Below the pieces are notes generated by a model. The model ran no database searches and had not been told where the DNA came from. It saw only the letters and a program-made list of their open reading frames with translations. Below are positions 8,121-17,323 of a stretch of DNA of 64,000 bases, in pieces. Made by a program: the position numbers and the translations under genes. Source of the stretch: Terriglobales bacterium (GTDB lineage: Bacteria; Acidobacteriota; Terriglobia; Terriglobales; Acidobacteriaceae); the NCBI GenBank assembly GCA_025936825.1, contig JAICSO010000008.1, positions 124,001 to 188,000 of the forward strand, read 5' to 3'. Each line of letters begins with the position of its first letter. Position 1 is the stretch's first letter.

Positions 8121-10127
8121 TTACTTCGCCAGTGCGTTGCGTACTGCCGCCACCGTCCACCTGCTCTGCAGTTCTGGTTGGATCGTTTCCGCAATCGTGA
8201 ACGCACGCTGCAGTGCTTGGTGGCCTTCGTCTTGACGCCCGGATTGCATGAGCAACAATCCCAGCCGGGCTTGGGGCTGGAGGGAGTTCGGTGCGAGTTG
8301 AACAGCCATTTGAGCTTCCGCCATTGCCTGATCCATGTGTCCGGCCTTCTCCTGTATCTGCGACTGAGTGAGATGATTCAGCGCCGAGGCCAGGGGAATA
8401 TCGAAGTGACCATCGAAGACGAACACACCATGCTCAATCACTGCGGTGGGACGGAGCCGGGTGAACTGGTCATAAGGATTCAATTGATCCGGTCCGAACT
8501 CGTAGCCGGATAGAACTCCTGCGCTGATAAGAACGGGGCCATCGATGCTGGGTGGAACATCCATGGACTGCCGCAGCCACACGGACGCAATCGTCGTGAG
8601 CGGCTTACAGGGAACCCCGTAGTACTTCGGGTCTGTGACCACATCAGCAAAATACGCGAACCAGCAATTCTTCACGTGCCGACGATCGAGGTATTGGCTC
8701 ACTGACCTCAGCTGCTGCCCCCAATCGACATTCGAATCGCTCAAGTACTTGTAAGTATTTGCCGGGCCGCCCCACAGTTCATTCGCATAAGCCATGTATA
8801 CCGGGAACACTCGCAAGGATGAAAAAATTCCAAATGCGAGCACGACTGCCACCGCGTATGCCAGCTTGCGCTTCACTCTAATCAGTTCCGCGGCTCCCCA
8901 TCCCGCAAGGACGATGAGGAATGGATACACCGGCAGAATGTGTCGTATACCGATGTTGAGCGTCGAAATCACCGCCACCAGGAAATAAAGGCACGCAGGA
9001 ATGATCAGGAATGCCAGCTCCCGCCGGTATCGGGCGCCGCGAAAGGCTATAGCAAACGGCACGATGAGCAACAACAACAGCAACGATAGCGTCGATTTGA
9101 TCAGAAATGCCGCCGGGAAATAGAACCACACGCCATGCGGATACACGTGACCGAAGATGTAGCTGTGGCTGAAGTCGGCCGTGAACCCGACATCGGCGAG
9201 CCCATATAAGTACGCTTCCGGCAGCAAATGCCAGCGTGCCGCCTCAACGATGAGTACTTTTTGCAGTTGATGGTCCAGGCGCCCGGCATAGGCAACGACG
9301 CGCGGGCCGGCATCAGCCCCTCCCTCAGGATGGAGTCGAAACCCGTACGAAGCCCACAGTATCGCGATGGCAATAACTGCCGCTGCAATTAGCGCCTGAA
9401 AAATACGCAGGGCTCCTGCACCTGACGCGATCTGCGCAGGTGCGTAGCGCCTTCTTAACCACACCTCTGCCGTCGCCACAACAATCAAGATCGGAAACAC
9501 CAGGATGGCGGAGTGCTTGCTGGCCAGCGCGAGCCCCGCGGCGAGGCCCAATACGAGCAACCGCTTTGTGGACGGCTGCTTCACGTATCGATAAAACGCG
9601 TAAACCGTTGCCAGCAGCAAACAGGAGAAGCCGGTATCGGTAGTGACTTCCCATCCGTGCGCCAGGATGTTGGGTTCGAAAACAAGCAGCGTGAGTGCAA
9701 TCAGGGCCGCAGTTTTGCCAAACATCTCTCGCGCTGTTGTCAGCACCAGCAGGGCGAGACCAATACAAAATAGCGACGCCGCCATCCGCGTGCGGAACAG
9801 AATCTGATCGGCATTGTTCGAGTACACAAACTGCGTCGCGCTGATGAAGTCCTCTTCTTTCGAGAACAGGTCTTTACGCTCCGGACCTTTCAAGCGCAAG
9901 GACAGAAGGGGCGCAGCCGCAACAAGTTTTACCAACGGCGGGTGCTCCGGGTTCATCGCGAAATCGCCGCGCGTCCAATAGCGATAGCCCGCAAAAATGT
10001 GGCAAGCTTCGTCCCAGGTCTGCGTCTCGCGTCGAATTGTCAATGTCAGTTCCAGCGCGAGGATGACGAGAAGAGAAGTTGCTACCGCGGAAAAAAGCTT
10101 CTGGCGGGTACTGTCCGAAAGTTTCAC
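8121..10127 (-). CDS. Membrane glycosyltransferase (PMT/ArnT-like) with C-terminal TPR
   Basis: A 668-residue integral membrane protein with about ten hydrophobic segments. The first periplasmic loop carries WDEACHIFAGYRYWTRGDFA followed by NPEHPPLVKL, the acidic-loop signature of GT-C glycosyltransferases that take sugars from polyprenyl-phosphate donors. Near the C-terminus (about residues 600-660) there is a TPR-like helical pair (AEAQMAVQLAPNSLQPQARLGLLLMQSGRQDEGHQALQRA), probably for protein contacts. Acceptor unknown; glycosylation of a periplasmic protein or lipid is the likely job. It follows rpmA on the same strand after about 250 bp. Confidence 0.85.
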   Translation of the reverse strand: MKLSDSTRQKLFSAVATSLLVILALELTLTIRRETQTWDEACHIFAGYRYWTRGDFAMNPEHPPLVKLVAAAPLLSLRLKGPERKDLFSKEEDFISATQFVYSNNADQILFRTRMAASLFCIGLALLVLTTAREMFGKTAALIALTLLVFEPNILAHGWEVTTDTGFSCLLLATVYAFYRYVKQPSTKRLLVLGLAAGLALASKHSAILVFPILIVVATAEVWLRRRYAPAQIASGAGALRIFQALIAAAVIAIAILWASYGFRLHPEGGADAGPRVVAYAGRLDHQLQKVLIVEAARWHLLPEAYLYGLADVGFTADFSHSYIFGHVYPHGVWFYFPAAFLIKSTLSLLLLLLIVPFAIAFRGARYRRELAFLIIPACLYFLVAVISTLNIGIRHILPVYPFLIVLAGWGAAELIRVKRKLAYAVAVVLAFGIFSSLRVFPVYMAYANELWGGPANTYKYLSDSNVDWGQQLRSVSQYLDRRHVKNCWFAYFADVVTDPKYYGVPCKPLTTIASVWLRQSMDVPPSIDGPVLISAGVLSGYEFGPDQLNPYDQFTRLRPTAVIEHGVFVFDGHFDIPLASALNHLTQSQIQEKAGHMDQAMAEAQMAVQLAPNSLQPQARLGLLLMQSGRQDEGHQALQRAFTIAETIQPELQSRWTVAAVRNALAK

Positions 10128-10381
10128 GGTCGAGAAGTGTACCTTATTGATGGACGAAAAGGCTCAAGATACGTGAGCCTGCAAGGCGGCCGCAGTGCTT
10201 GAAATCACAAATATCCGATTTTTTGCGAATGCTTCTTGATCGCGAGAATCGCGTCAAGACGATGAGACACTGGGGTGAAGAAAATTAGTTCTGCAAACGA
10301 TGGTGTTCGACGGCCGGATGCCGCCCAAGATCTTAAACCTTTAACCGACGGGTCACAGACGAAGGCTCACAATCTGTCCCG
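10128..10381. other. Intergenic region between rpmA and the glycosyltransferase
   Basis: About 250 bp with no credible ORF. I see no clear terminator hairpin with a T-run after rpmA and no convincing promoter. Confidence 0.5.
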
Positions 10382-10645
10382 CTATTTCACTTCGACAGGC
10401 TCGACCATCACGAACTTGCCCATTTGTCCGCGGTCTTTGAAGATGATTTTCCCAGTGATCTTGGCAAAAAGAGTGTCGTCTTTGCCGCGGCCGACATTGA
10501 GGCCGGGCTTCACGCGAGTTCCGCGCTGACGCACGATTATGGTGCCGCCGGGGACAATCTGGCCGCCGAAGGCTTTAAACCCAAGCCGCTGCGCGTTCGA
10601 GTCGCGCCCGTTTCGTGAACTACCCAATCCCTTTTTGTGTGCCAT
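10382..10645 (-). CDS. rpmA: 50S ribosomal protein L27
   Basis: L27 sits at the peptidyl-transferase centre, its N-terminus reaching the tRNA acceptor ends. The 87-residue protein begins [20 protein letters not shown], so it needs no N-terminal processing of the Firmicute type. Conserved [20 protein letters not shown] follows. It lies 69 bp downstream of rplU in the standard rplU-rpmA order; obgE follows after the interposed glycosyltransferase gene. Confidence 0.98.
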   Translation of the reverse strand: MAHKKGLGSSRNGRDSNAQRLGFKAFGGQIVPGGTIIVRQRGTRVKPGLNVGRGKDDTLFAKITGKIIFKDRGQMGKFVMVEPVEVK

Positions 10646-10714
10646 AAAACCCGCTCCTAAGATCTAACTCAAATCGCGATAACTTGAAATCTGTAACCTG
10701 AATACCGCATCGCA

Positions 10715-11185
10715 CTACTTCTTCTTCGGCGTGCTCTTTTTAGCTGCCGTCTTCTTGGGAGCGGCCTTCTTCTTCGCAGAAGCCTTCGGCTTCGCAGTCT
10801 TTGCCTCTCCAGGCTCTGCCGTCGCGGCCTTCTTCACCTTGGGCTCTTTCTTCGGAAGTTCGGGGGCGCTGAACTTCTGGCCGTCGAATGCGATCTCGGT
10901 GATGCGCACAGCGGTGAACGGCTGCCGATGTCCCTGCAGCTTCTTGTACTGCTTCTTTTTCTTATAGTGGAAAACCAGAATCTTCTTGTTTCGGCCCTCG
11001 CCCATGACTTCGCCAGTCACCAACGCACCGGAACCCGGCTTCGCGATCTGGCCATCGCCGCCCGAGACTGCGAGCACATCATTGAACTCGACTTTTCCGT
11101 TGGCAGCGCTCTGTGTTTCAACTCGCAGTACGTCCCCGGGCGCCACCCGATACTGCTTGCCGCCGGCGCGAATAACCGCGTACAT
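10715..11185 (-). CDS. rplU: 50S ribosomal protein L21 with long basic tail
   Basis: L21 binds 23S rRNA in the large subunit. Residues 1-103 are ordinary L21 (MYAVIRAGGKQYRVAPGDVL ... KILVFHYKKKKQYKKLQGHR). The rest, about 50 residues, is a Lys/Ala/Pro-rich extension with repeated KKAA/PKK units, resembling histone-H1-like tails and absent from most L21 proteins. The ATG at 11185 has GGAGG six to seven bases upstream and starts exactly at the conserved N-terminus; an upstream in-frame start is rejected. It is the first gene of the rplU-rpmA unit, with a promoter at 11338-11367. Confidence 0.97.
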   Translation of the reverse strand: MYAVIRAGGKQYRVAPGDVLRVETQSAANGKVEFNDVLAVSGGDGQIAKPGSGALVTGEVMGEGRNKKILVFHYKKKKQYKKLQGHRQPFTAVRITEIAFDGQKFSAPELPKKEPKVKKAATAEPGEAKTAKPKASAKKKAAPKKTAAKKSTPKKK

Positions 11186-11337
11186 AAGAATGCCTCCATG
11201 TCCCAGGGCAGGGCGGACACACAATCAACGCTGAGCCCGAGGAGATCCTGAACTTGTGCTTGCTGTTTCCCGCCGATGCTTTCGGCAACCGCCGCGGAAG
11301 GCCTCAGAACGAGACCGAAGTACAGGCAAACTGAGTT

Positions 11338-11367
11338 ATTTTAGCGTGATAGCAAGAATGAGGTCAA
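11338..11367 (-). promoter_or_regulatory. Promoter of rplU-rpmA
   Basis: On the minus strand TTGACC (11362-11367) and TAAAAT (11338-11343) are 18 bp apart. Transcription would begin near 11331, leaving a leader of about 145 nt before rplU, long enough for autoregulation; I do not recognise a known L21 leader in it. Confidence 0.6.
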
Positions 11368-11483
11368 ACATCGCGTATTGCGAGGTTGTGAGTCAAGGGG
11401 CGCGTGCCGCCCGAATTGTGGAAGAACACAATCCATATCCAGGGCATGCTTCGGCATGTGGAAAGGTGTACACAGCGAAAGGG

Positions 11484-11535
11484 CGCGCTTTCGCGCGCCC
11501 TCATCACGGCGGACAAGAATGTCCGCCCACACACA
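11484..11535. repeat. Composite palindrome after rpoD
   Basis: GGGCGCGCTTTCGCGCGCCC is followed by GGCGGACAAGAATGTCCGCC and CACACA. The reverse complement has the same layout as the insert at 28238-28305 in the methyltransferase gene, and the second hairpin matches 56753-56782. It may also act as the rpoD or rplU-side terminator, though no T-run follows. Confidence 0.7.
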
Positions 11536-11588
11536 CTCAAAGCAGATTCCTCACTGCTGAAGCAGTTCGGACTGACAATCTGCTTGGT

Positions 11589-13271
11589 CTAGTCTCTTAC
11601 TCCATCCAAAAACGCCCTCAGCTTCCTCGATCGGCTCGGGTGCCGCAGTTTGCGCAGCGCCTTTGCCTCGATTTGCCGGATACGTTCGCGGGTGACAGCA
11701 AAGCTCTGGCCCACTTCTTCCAGCGTGTGCTCGCTGCCGTCTTCGAGACCAAACCGCATCTTGATGACCTTCTCCTCGCGCGGCGTCAGGGTGCGAAGCA
11801 CGTGCGAAGTTTGGTCTTTCAGGTTGACGTTGATGACCGCCTCGGCCGGTGAAACCACTGCGCGGTCTTCGATGAAGTCGCCAAGATGCGAATCTTCCTC
11901 TTCGCCGATCGGTGTTTCCAGCGAGATCGGTTCCTGAGCAATCTTCAGCACCTTGCGCACTTTGGCCACCGGAATGTCCATGCGCTTGGCGATTTCTTCC
12001 GACGTCGGTTCGCGTCCCAGTTCCTGCACCAGCTGCCGCGAAGTGCGGATCAGCTTGTTGATCGTTTCGATCATGTGCACCGGGATACGAATCGTACGCG
12101 CCTGGTCGGCGATCGCGCGAGTAATGGCCTGCCGAATCCACCACGTTGCATAAGTCGAGAACTTATACCCGCGGCGGTATTCGAACTTGTCCACGGCTTT
12201 CATCAGGCCGATGTTGCCTTCCTGAATCAGGTCGAGGAACTGCAGTCCGCGGTTGGTGTATTTCTTGGCGATTGAAACGACCAAACGAAGATTGGCTTCG
12301 ATCAGCTCCCTCTTCGCCTGCTCGGCATCCATGTCGCCCTGGATGATCTCGCGCTGTGTGCGCTTGAGTTCCAGGAACACCACGCCGGCTTCGAGCTCCA
12401 GTTTTTCGAGCTCGGCGCCGATGGTGCGGGCCTGCCGCTTATATTCCTTGCGCTGATCCTCGGAACGCGTGGCCTCGGCCTTCTTCTCCAGATTCTGGAT
12501 CTGGCGGTCGAGCGAGCGCATGGTGTCAACCGACTTGTACAGACGGTCGATCAGGCGCTTGCGTTCGACGTTGGTGAAGCCGAGGTTGCGTACCGCTTGT
12601 GAAACGCCAACCACCGCGCGCGCCAACTTGTTGCGCTCACGGCGATAGATTTTCGGGTTCTTTTTCTGCGAAAGCTCAGCGAACTTCTCCTGGACTTGCA
12701 TTGCCTTCTTGTAGGCTTTGGCAAGCTCGTCGATCTTTCCCGTGAATTCCTGCAGGCGCGCCTGCACGATCTCTTCCGTGATCTCTTCCTCGTCGAAAGT
12801 GACCACTTCCTTGATCGAGCGGACGCCCTTCTTCAGGTCCTCGCCCATAGCGAGCAATTCGCGGATCACGATGGGGGAACGCGAAAGCGCCTTCAGGACG
12901 CGGTTTTGCCCACGCTCGATGCGCTTGGCGATTTCCACCTCGCCTTCGCGCGTGAGCAGCGGAACGGTTCCCATCTCGCGGAGGTACATGCGGACGGGAT
13001 CATTGGTTTTTTCCAGTGCACCCGGCGTGAGGTCGAGTTCTACGTCCTCGCCGAGTTCTTCAGCTTCTTCACGGTCCAACGAGGGCATTTTGGGGCCCTC
13101 GAGTACATCAATTCCTTGCGTACCGATTGTGGTCAGCAGATCTTCGAGGTCGTCGGGACTTTGCACATCCTGCGGTATGAGGTCATTGACCTGGTCATAG
13201 GTGAGGTATCCCTTCTCTTTCCCCGTATCGATCAGCTTTTTTATATCGTCGAACTTGTCTTCAAGAGCCAA
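11589..13271 (-). CDS. rpoD: RNA polymerase primary sigma factor RpoD
   Basis: The housekeeping sigma factor, directing RNA polymerase to -35/-10 promoters. Domains in order: region 1.1 at the N-terminus ([20 protein letters not shown]), region 1.2 ([16 protein letters not shown]), region 2 with [20 protein letters not shown] and [18 protein letters not shown], region 3, and region 4 with [20 protein letters not shown]. The start is set at TTG 13271, giving 560 residues, because AGAGGA lies nine bases upstream and the conserved N-terminus begins there; a frame open to 13388 has unrelated residues upstream. A TAAAAT at 13392-13397 is a possible -10 box. The usual neighbour dnaG is absent. Confidence 0.96.
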   Translation of the reverse strand: MALEDKFDDIKKLIDTGKEKGYLTYDQVNDLIPQDVQSPDDLEDLLTTIGTQGIDVLEGPKMPSLDREEAEELGEDVELDLTPGALEKTNDPVRMYLREMGTVPLLTREGEVEIAKRIERGQNRVLKALSRSPIVIRELLAMGEDLKKGVRSIKEVVTFDEEEITEEIVQARLQEFTGKIDELAKAYKKAMQVQEKFAELSQKKNPKIYRRERNKLARAVVGVSQAVRNLGFTNVERKRLIDRLYKSVDTMRSLDRQIQNLEKKAEATRSEDQRKEYKRQARTIGAELEKLELEAGVVFLELKRTQREIIQGDMDAEQAKRELIEANLRLVVSIAKKYTNRGLQFLDLIQEGNIGLMKAVDKFEYRRGYKFSTYATWWIRQAITRAIADQARTIRIPVHMIETINKLIRTSRQLVQELGREPTSEEIAKRMDIPVAKVRKVLKIAQEPISLETPIGEEEDSHLGDFIEDRAVVSPAEAVINVNLKDQTSHVLRTLTPREEKVIKMRFGLEDGSEHTLEEVGQSFAVTRERIRQIEAKALRKLRHPSRSRKLRAFLDGVRD

Positions 13272-13399
13272 GACGGATTGTCCTCTTCTTCGGCAGTTGG
13301 ATGAAGGTGCGCATCCGCAAGCCGAAATAAGATGTTTTCTAGTTAACGGTGGGAACAACAATGGCGAGCCGGACGCCGCACAAACCAATCGATTTTAGC

Positions 13400-13863
13400 A
13401 GAAAAGCGTCTGCCTGCGCAGCCATAAAGCTTTTGGCTCTTAGCTGTTAGCCCGTAGGTCTTCGGCGAATTGGCCGCTCTCTTGAGCAGGACCTTTTTCT
13501 GATTTGTTCCTGAAGCCTGACGCCGAGAGCCTGAAGCCTCGATTCCGGGGACCTCCCGACACGTTGCCCTATGTCCCTGCCGTTCAATTAATTAGATGGC
13601 GAGAGCGGGTGTTTAGTTTCAGCTAAGGAGCGGACTTGGGCGGTCTACACAATCGGGGTGCCGTCCGCTGGAAGCGGACTCGGAGAACCTGATGTTGCTC
13701 TCGTACGCTGACGACCCCCGTGTGAGAACTCTTCTTTCGCTCCTCCGGAGCTGGCCCTTTCCCACTGCTACCCGGGGCTCACCCCCCGGGCTTCATTCTT
13801 GCGCCGCTTCGCGGCTGCGGTTCCTTTCACAACGCATTAAGCAACATTGTGGATTCGACTCCT
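13400..13863. repeat. Intergenic region packed with dispersed repeats
   Basis: No gene seen. Contents: a GGCTCTTAGCTGTTAG copy of the AGCTAA family (13433-13451); GTGCCGTCCGCTGGAAGCGG (13659-13678); and CCCCCCGGGCTTCATTCTTG (13785-13804) followed by CGCCGCTTCGCGGC. The last two modules recur in reverse order at 35668-35760. Confidence 0.7.
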
Positions 13864-15009
13864 CTATTTCTTGCCGTTCCCATTCCCGTTCTGGGGACCT
13901 TCTTCGCCGAGCCACGCACCAATGGGCTTGAGCGATTCGACGTGATCGAAAATAATCTTCATTCCGGCGGTGATCGGAACAGCGAGAAGAAGTCCTAAGG
14001 CGCCCCAGAGCCATGCCCACACCAGCAGCGCAATCGTCACCGCCAATGGATTCAGCTGCAAACGCTTGCCCAGAATTTTGGGGTAGAGCACGTTCATTGC
14101 GATGATGTGGCAAGCCAGCACGGTAAGCAGAATCCAGCCAATCTCAGCAATCGTGAGGTGCCCGATCCCGAGAAAAAGCGGCGGAAGAGCGGCCAGTACA
14201 GCGCCAAGATAAGGCACCAGACTAATGAAACCGCTCACGAATCCGGCGAAGTAGAAGAAGGGTACGTGCAGTAATCCGAAGACGACCGTACTGATCGCGC
14301 CAATGATGAGCGCGATGACAACGTTTCCCACCATGAAGCTGCGGACCATGCCGGCGATCTGACCGAGCGCGGCGTGAGCGTCACGACGATATTCGAGCGG
14401 GAACAAACCTACGGTCGCGGTGCGCGCGTGCTCCTGCCAGGTGAGCATGAAAAATGCAAGGAAGGGGATGAACGACGCCGCCAGAACTACTTCGGTCAGT
14501 GATCCGAAGCCGCGGCTCAGCAGATCGGTGAAGCTCGTGGTCTGCTGCACCTTGATCGTCTGTTTATCGGCTGACGGATTGAGCGCCTCGAGCTTTTGCG
14601 TCTTGCGTGAGAGCTTGGCAATGTCCTGACGGATGCGGCCCGTGTACTTGGGCAATTGCTCGATCAGATTGGACGCCTGGTTCACGCCGTAATAGGTGGC
14701 CGCGCCGAATACAGCCAGCAGCAGGAAGACGGAAACTCCCGCCGCAACCGGGCGAGGAAGGCGGAGTCGCTGGAAGAAATCCGCGACCGGTGCAAGCACG
14801 AATGCGATCAAGATGGAGAGGAGGAGAACAACCAGGATTTCTTCAGCGAAGTAACAGCCTGCGAAAATGGCAGCAAAGCCAAGCGTCGTAAGCGCCCAGC
14901 CTTTGCCATGGGAACGTTGCCTCGCGACGGCAACCTCCGGCGGTGGCAGCTTCTCGACGGCCTGCGGACCAGGCCGGTTTTCTCCCAGGTTGGTGGCGGG
15001 CTGACCCAT
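13864..15009 (-). CDS. AI-2E family transporter / PerM-type permease
   Basis: A 381-residue inner-membrane protein of the AI-2E transporter superfamily (PF01594). Members export autoinducer-2 or act as sodium/proton antiporters; most, like this one, have no proven substrate. It has paired helices at about 38-75, a periplasmic helical stretch (residues 110-165, NQASNLIEQLPKYTGRIRQD), and the later helices with FVSGFISLVPYLGAVLAALP and NPLAVTIALLVWAWLWGALG. The C-terminus ends with a GNGNGKK tail. Its start codon lies only 11 bp from that of divergent ruvX, and the ruvX -10 box touches it. Confidence 0.88.
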   Translation of the reverse strand: MGQPATNLGENRPGPQAVEKLPPPEVAVARQRSHGKGWALTTLGFAAIFAGCYFAEEILVVLLLSILIAFVLAPVADFFQRLRLPRPVAAGVSVFLLLAVFGAATYYGVNQASNLIEQLPKYTGRIRQDIAKLSRKTQKLEALNPSADKQTIKVQQTTSFTDLLSRGFGSLTEVVLAASFIPFLAFFMLTWQEHARTATVGLFPLEYRRDAHAALGQIAGMVRSFMVGNVVIALIIGAISTVVFGLLHVPFFYFAGFVSGFISLVPYLGAVLAALPPLFLGIGHLTIAEIGWILLTVLACHIIAMNVLYPKILGKRLQLNPLAVTIALLVWAWLWGALGLLLAVPITAGMKIIFDHVESLKPIGAWLGEEGPQNGNGNGKK

Positions 15010-15014
15010 ATAAT
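15009..15014 (+). promoter_or_regulatory. Perfect -10 box six bases before ruvX
   Basis: TATAAT at 15009-15014 ends six bases before the ruvX ATG at 15021, so transcription would start at or next to the start codon, giving a leaderless mRNA. No good -35 was found at the expected distance. The box touches the start codon of the divergent permease gene. Confidence 0.5.
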
Positions 15015-15020
15015 CCCCAC

Positions 15021-15464
15021 ATGGACCCCGAAAGTGGCCCGCAAATCCGGCCCAGAGTCTTAGGCTTAGATGTCGGTTCGCGCACTATCGGTATGGCAGT
15101 TTCTGATCCACTCTGGATTACCGCGCAGGGCCTCGAAACCATCCGTCGTGAGAACAAGCGCAAGGACTTTGCCAAGCTCGCGGACGTCATCGTCGAGTAC
15201 CAGGTGGCGGAAATCGTGGTGGGATACCCTTTGCGCCTGAGCGGGGCTGAGGGAACTCAGTCAGAGAAAATGCAGGTTTTTGCGGAGGAGTTGCGCAAGC
15301 ATTTCAAACTCCCGGTGCACCTCTGGGATGAACGCTTAACCACTAGCCAGGCGCAGCGATTGTTGAAGGAAGCCGAAGTCTCGATTGAGAAGCGGGGCAA
15401 AGCGGTGGACCGCATGGCGGCGACTCTGATTCTGCAGAGTTGGATGGAAGCACAGGGGAGCTAG
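15021..15464 (+). CDS. ruvX: Putative pre-16S rRNA nuclease / Holliday junction resolvase-like protein
   Basis: YqgF/RuvX has an RNase H-like fold and in E. coli takes part in 5' processing of 16S rRNA. The 147-residue protein shows the family pattern: VLGLDVGSRTIGMAVSDP with the catalytic Asp, EIVVGYPLRLSG, the Glu of LWDERLTTSQAQR, and KAVDRMAATLILQSWM with the last Asp. The ATG at 15021 was chosen because the conserved domain begins about 17 residues later; the upstream frame is antisense to the permease gene. ruvX is commonly followed by mltG; here two extra genes lie between them. Confidence 0.94.
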   Translation: MDPESGPQIRPRVLGLDVGSRTIGMAVSDPLWITAQGLETIRRENKRKDFAKLADVIVEYQVAEIVVGYPLRLSGAEGTQSEKMQVFAEELRKHFKLPVHLWDERLTTSQAQRLLKEAEVSIEKRGKAVDRMAATLILQSWMEAQGS

Positions 15465-15716
15465 TCGCCGATGGTTCGGTCTTCGGCGGTCGCTTTTATG
15501 CTGGACCTACGGGGTACCGCCAGAGATTCATTTCGGGAACTTACCGAACTTGCATTCTCAGTTCCTGAGTCTTTAGATTCTTGACGTTTCTGCCTAACAA
15601 CCCGTCAGTCCCCAACCGATGCAGTCTAGCGTAGAGCGGCAGGAAGCCACAGGCTCAGCCAACGCATACCTTCGTAACACTCGGCACTGATTCGGAACTC
15701 TATGCTGAGGCTATCT

Positions 15717-16658
15717 ATGAAGAGGCACCGCATCATTCTTTCTCTGATCACGGTGGACAACGATTTCCAATTGGAGCAGGCGGCGTCCGCCGAAGAGGCG
15801 GCGCGCCACTTGGGAGTGGACGTAGAGGTCCTATTCGCCAATGGGGACAGCATCGAGCAGAGCCAACAGGTGCTTCGATTTGTGCAGGCCAAATCCAGCG
15901 AGCGCCCGGATGGAATTATCTTTGAGCCGGTTGGCGGACCGGCTCTGGCTGTGGCGGCGCGAGCGGCGGTGGATGCCGGAATCGGTTGGGTGGTACTCAA
16001 CAAGCAGGTGGAATACGTAAAAGAGTTGCGGCAACAACTGAAGGTCCCGGTTTTTTCGGTCACAAGTGATCATATGGAAATGGGGCGGATTCAGGGGTAT
16101 CAACTCGCGGCGCTGTTGCCAGAGGGTGGTTCAATTTTGTCGATTGAAGGACCGGCCGAAAGCGATGCATGCAAGCTGCGAGTGGTGGGACTGGCTGAAA
16201 CTAAGCCGGCAAATATTCGAATCAAAACCATGCGGGCAAGTTGGACGGAGTCCAGTGCGTTGAAGACTCTGAACTCATGGCTGCAACTTTCCACCTCGCG
16301 GCATGAACCCATCGTCGCGGTGGCGGCGCAGAATGATGCCATGGCGATGGGCGCGAAGACAGCGTTCGAAGAATTGACCCGGGACTCCGGCGGTGGTCGC
16401 TACTGGCACGAACTGCCCTTCCTGGGCATGGACGGCGTTCCGACAACGGGACAGGCATGGGTGAAAGCGCATTTGATGGCTGCTACCATTGTCGCTCCGC
16501 CGCCGTCTGGAACGGCAGTGGAGGTTCTTGTCGGCGCGCTACGAACGGGAGAAATTGCTCCCGAGACTACCGTGCTGGTCCCATATTCCTTCCCACCTTT
16601 GCCGGCCATCAAACCAATTAACGGGAAGCGGCGAATGGCGACTGTTGGGCATATGTAG
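15717..16658 (+). CDS. Sugar-binding-like protein (periplasmic-binding-protein fold, no signal peptide)
   Basis: A 313-residue protein with the fold of ribose-type ABC binding proteins (Peripla_BP_4): a first lobe with DNDFQLEQAASAEEAARHLG and PDGIIFEPVGGPALAVAARA, a hinge GSILSIEGPAESDACKLRVVG, and a second lobe with AVAAQNDAMAMGAKTAFEEL and PFLGMDGVP. It has no signal peptide or lipobox, and no DNA-binding domain like LacI, so it is expected in the cytoplasm. ATG 15717 has GAGG seven bases upstream. No transporter genes are near. It may be a cytoplasmic ligand sensor; this is inference. Confidence 0.8.
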   Translation: MKRHRIILSLITVDNDFQLEQAASAEEAARHLGVDVEVLFANGDSIEQSQQVLRFVQAKSSERPDGIIFEPVGGPALAVAARAAVDAGIGWVVLNKQVEYVKELRQQLKVPVFSVTSDHMEMGRIQGYQLAALLPEGGSILSIEGPAESDACKLRVVGLAETKPANIRIKTMRASWTESSALKTLNSWLQLSTSRHEPIVAVAAQNDAMAMGAKTAFEELTRDSGGGRYWHELPFLGMDGVPTTGQAWVKAHLMAATIVAPPPSGTAVEVLVGALRTGEIAPETTVLVPYSFPPLPAIKPINGKRRMATVGHM

Positions 16659-16700
16659 GGACAGCCGCCTCGGCTGTCCGGGCGAGCAGAGCTCGCCAGA
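16656..16700. repeat. REP-like palindrome pair, inverted orientation
   Basis: GGACAGCCGCCTCGGCTGTC is followed by GGGCGAGCAGAGCTCGCC. It is the same two-hairpin unit as 16781-16830 but on the other strand. Confidence 0.75.
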
Positions 16701-16780
16701 TTTCCCAATGCGGGAGACTGAGTAAAAACAGATGACAATTTTGCGGGGCCCGCAGTGAGTAATGCGAATAGACTGGCCCT

Positions 16781-16830
16781 GCGGAGCTTCGCTCCGCCCG
16801 ACAGCCGGGGGCGGCTGTCGCTACACGGAC
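16781..16830. repeat. REP-like unit, left copy
   Basis: A 17-bp hairpin GCGGAGCTTCGCTCCGC is followed by CGACAGCCGGGGGCGGCTGT and CGCTACACGGAC. It ends four bases before the transposase start. Confidence 0.85.
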
Positions 16831-16834
16831 ATTT

Positions 16835-17314
16835 ATGAGGGTAACGCGGCGCGGATTTTACCGACGACGGCTGCCGCATCTGCAGCGCGACTACAAGCCA
16901 CACTTCGTTACATTTTGTACTTACCAGCGATGGATTCTGCCGGAACTCGCACGAGACATCGTGCTGGAGTGCTGTCTGCACGACCACCAAGTCACGATGA
17001 CTCTGCATGCTTGTGTCGTGATGCCGGATCACGTGCATTTGATTTTCACCCCGAGAGTGGATGAGGAGCGAGGAGAGATTTTCTCATTGGCCAGAATAAT
17101 GGACGCAATTAAAGGAGCTTCCGCGCACAAGATGAATAAGGCTTTGGGAAGAGAAGGCCGTGTCTGGCAAAGCGAGTCGTTCGACCGTGTGGTGCGATCG
17201 TCGGAGAGTCTCGATGCAAAGGTAGCTTATGTTCTGGCAAATCCCGTTCGTGCTGGTCTGGCTGGCGTGAGCGGGGAGTACCGTTGGTTATGGCGAAGGG
17301 GAGGTTTGGAGTAA
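16835..17314 (+). CDS. REP-associated tyrosine transposase (RAYT, Y1 HUH family)
   Basis: RAYTs are single-domain Y1 transposases related to IS200/IS605 that cut and move REP/REPIN hairpins. The 159-residue protein has the HUH metal motif in MPDHVHLIF (His66, His68), WQSESFDRVV, and the catalytic tyrosine in AKVAYVLANPVRAGL (Tyr132). An upstream FVTFCTYQR strand is also typical. It has normal length and no frameshift, so it may be active. It is flanked on both sides by near-identical palindromes, and the same hairpins are scattered through the window, including within genes. Confidence 0.93.
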   Translation: MRVTRRGFYRRRLPHLQRDYKPHFVTFCTYQRWILPELARDIVLECCLHDHQVTMTLHACVVMPDHVHLIFTPRVDEERGEIFSLARIMDAIKGASAHKMNKALGREGRVWQSESFDRVVRSSESLDAKVAYVLANPVRAGLAGVSGEYRWLWRRGGLE

Positions 17315-17323
17315 CAGAGAACT

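Noticed and set aside
11225-11588. tRNA gene between rplU and rpoD
   Set aside because: No T-loop consensus or cloverleaf could be built; the hairpins there belong to the dispersed repeats.
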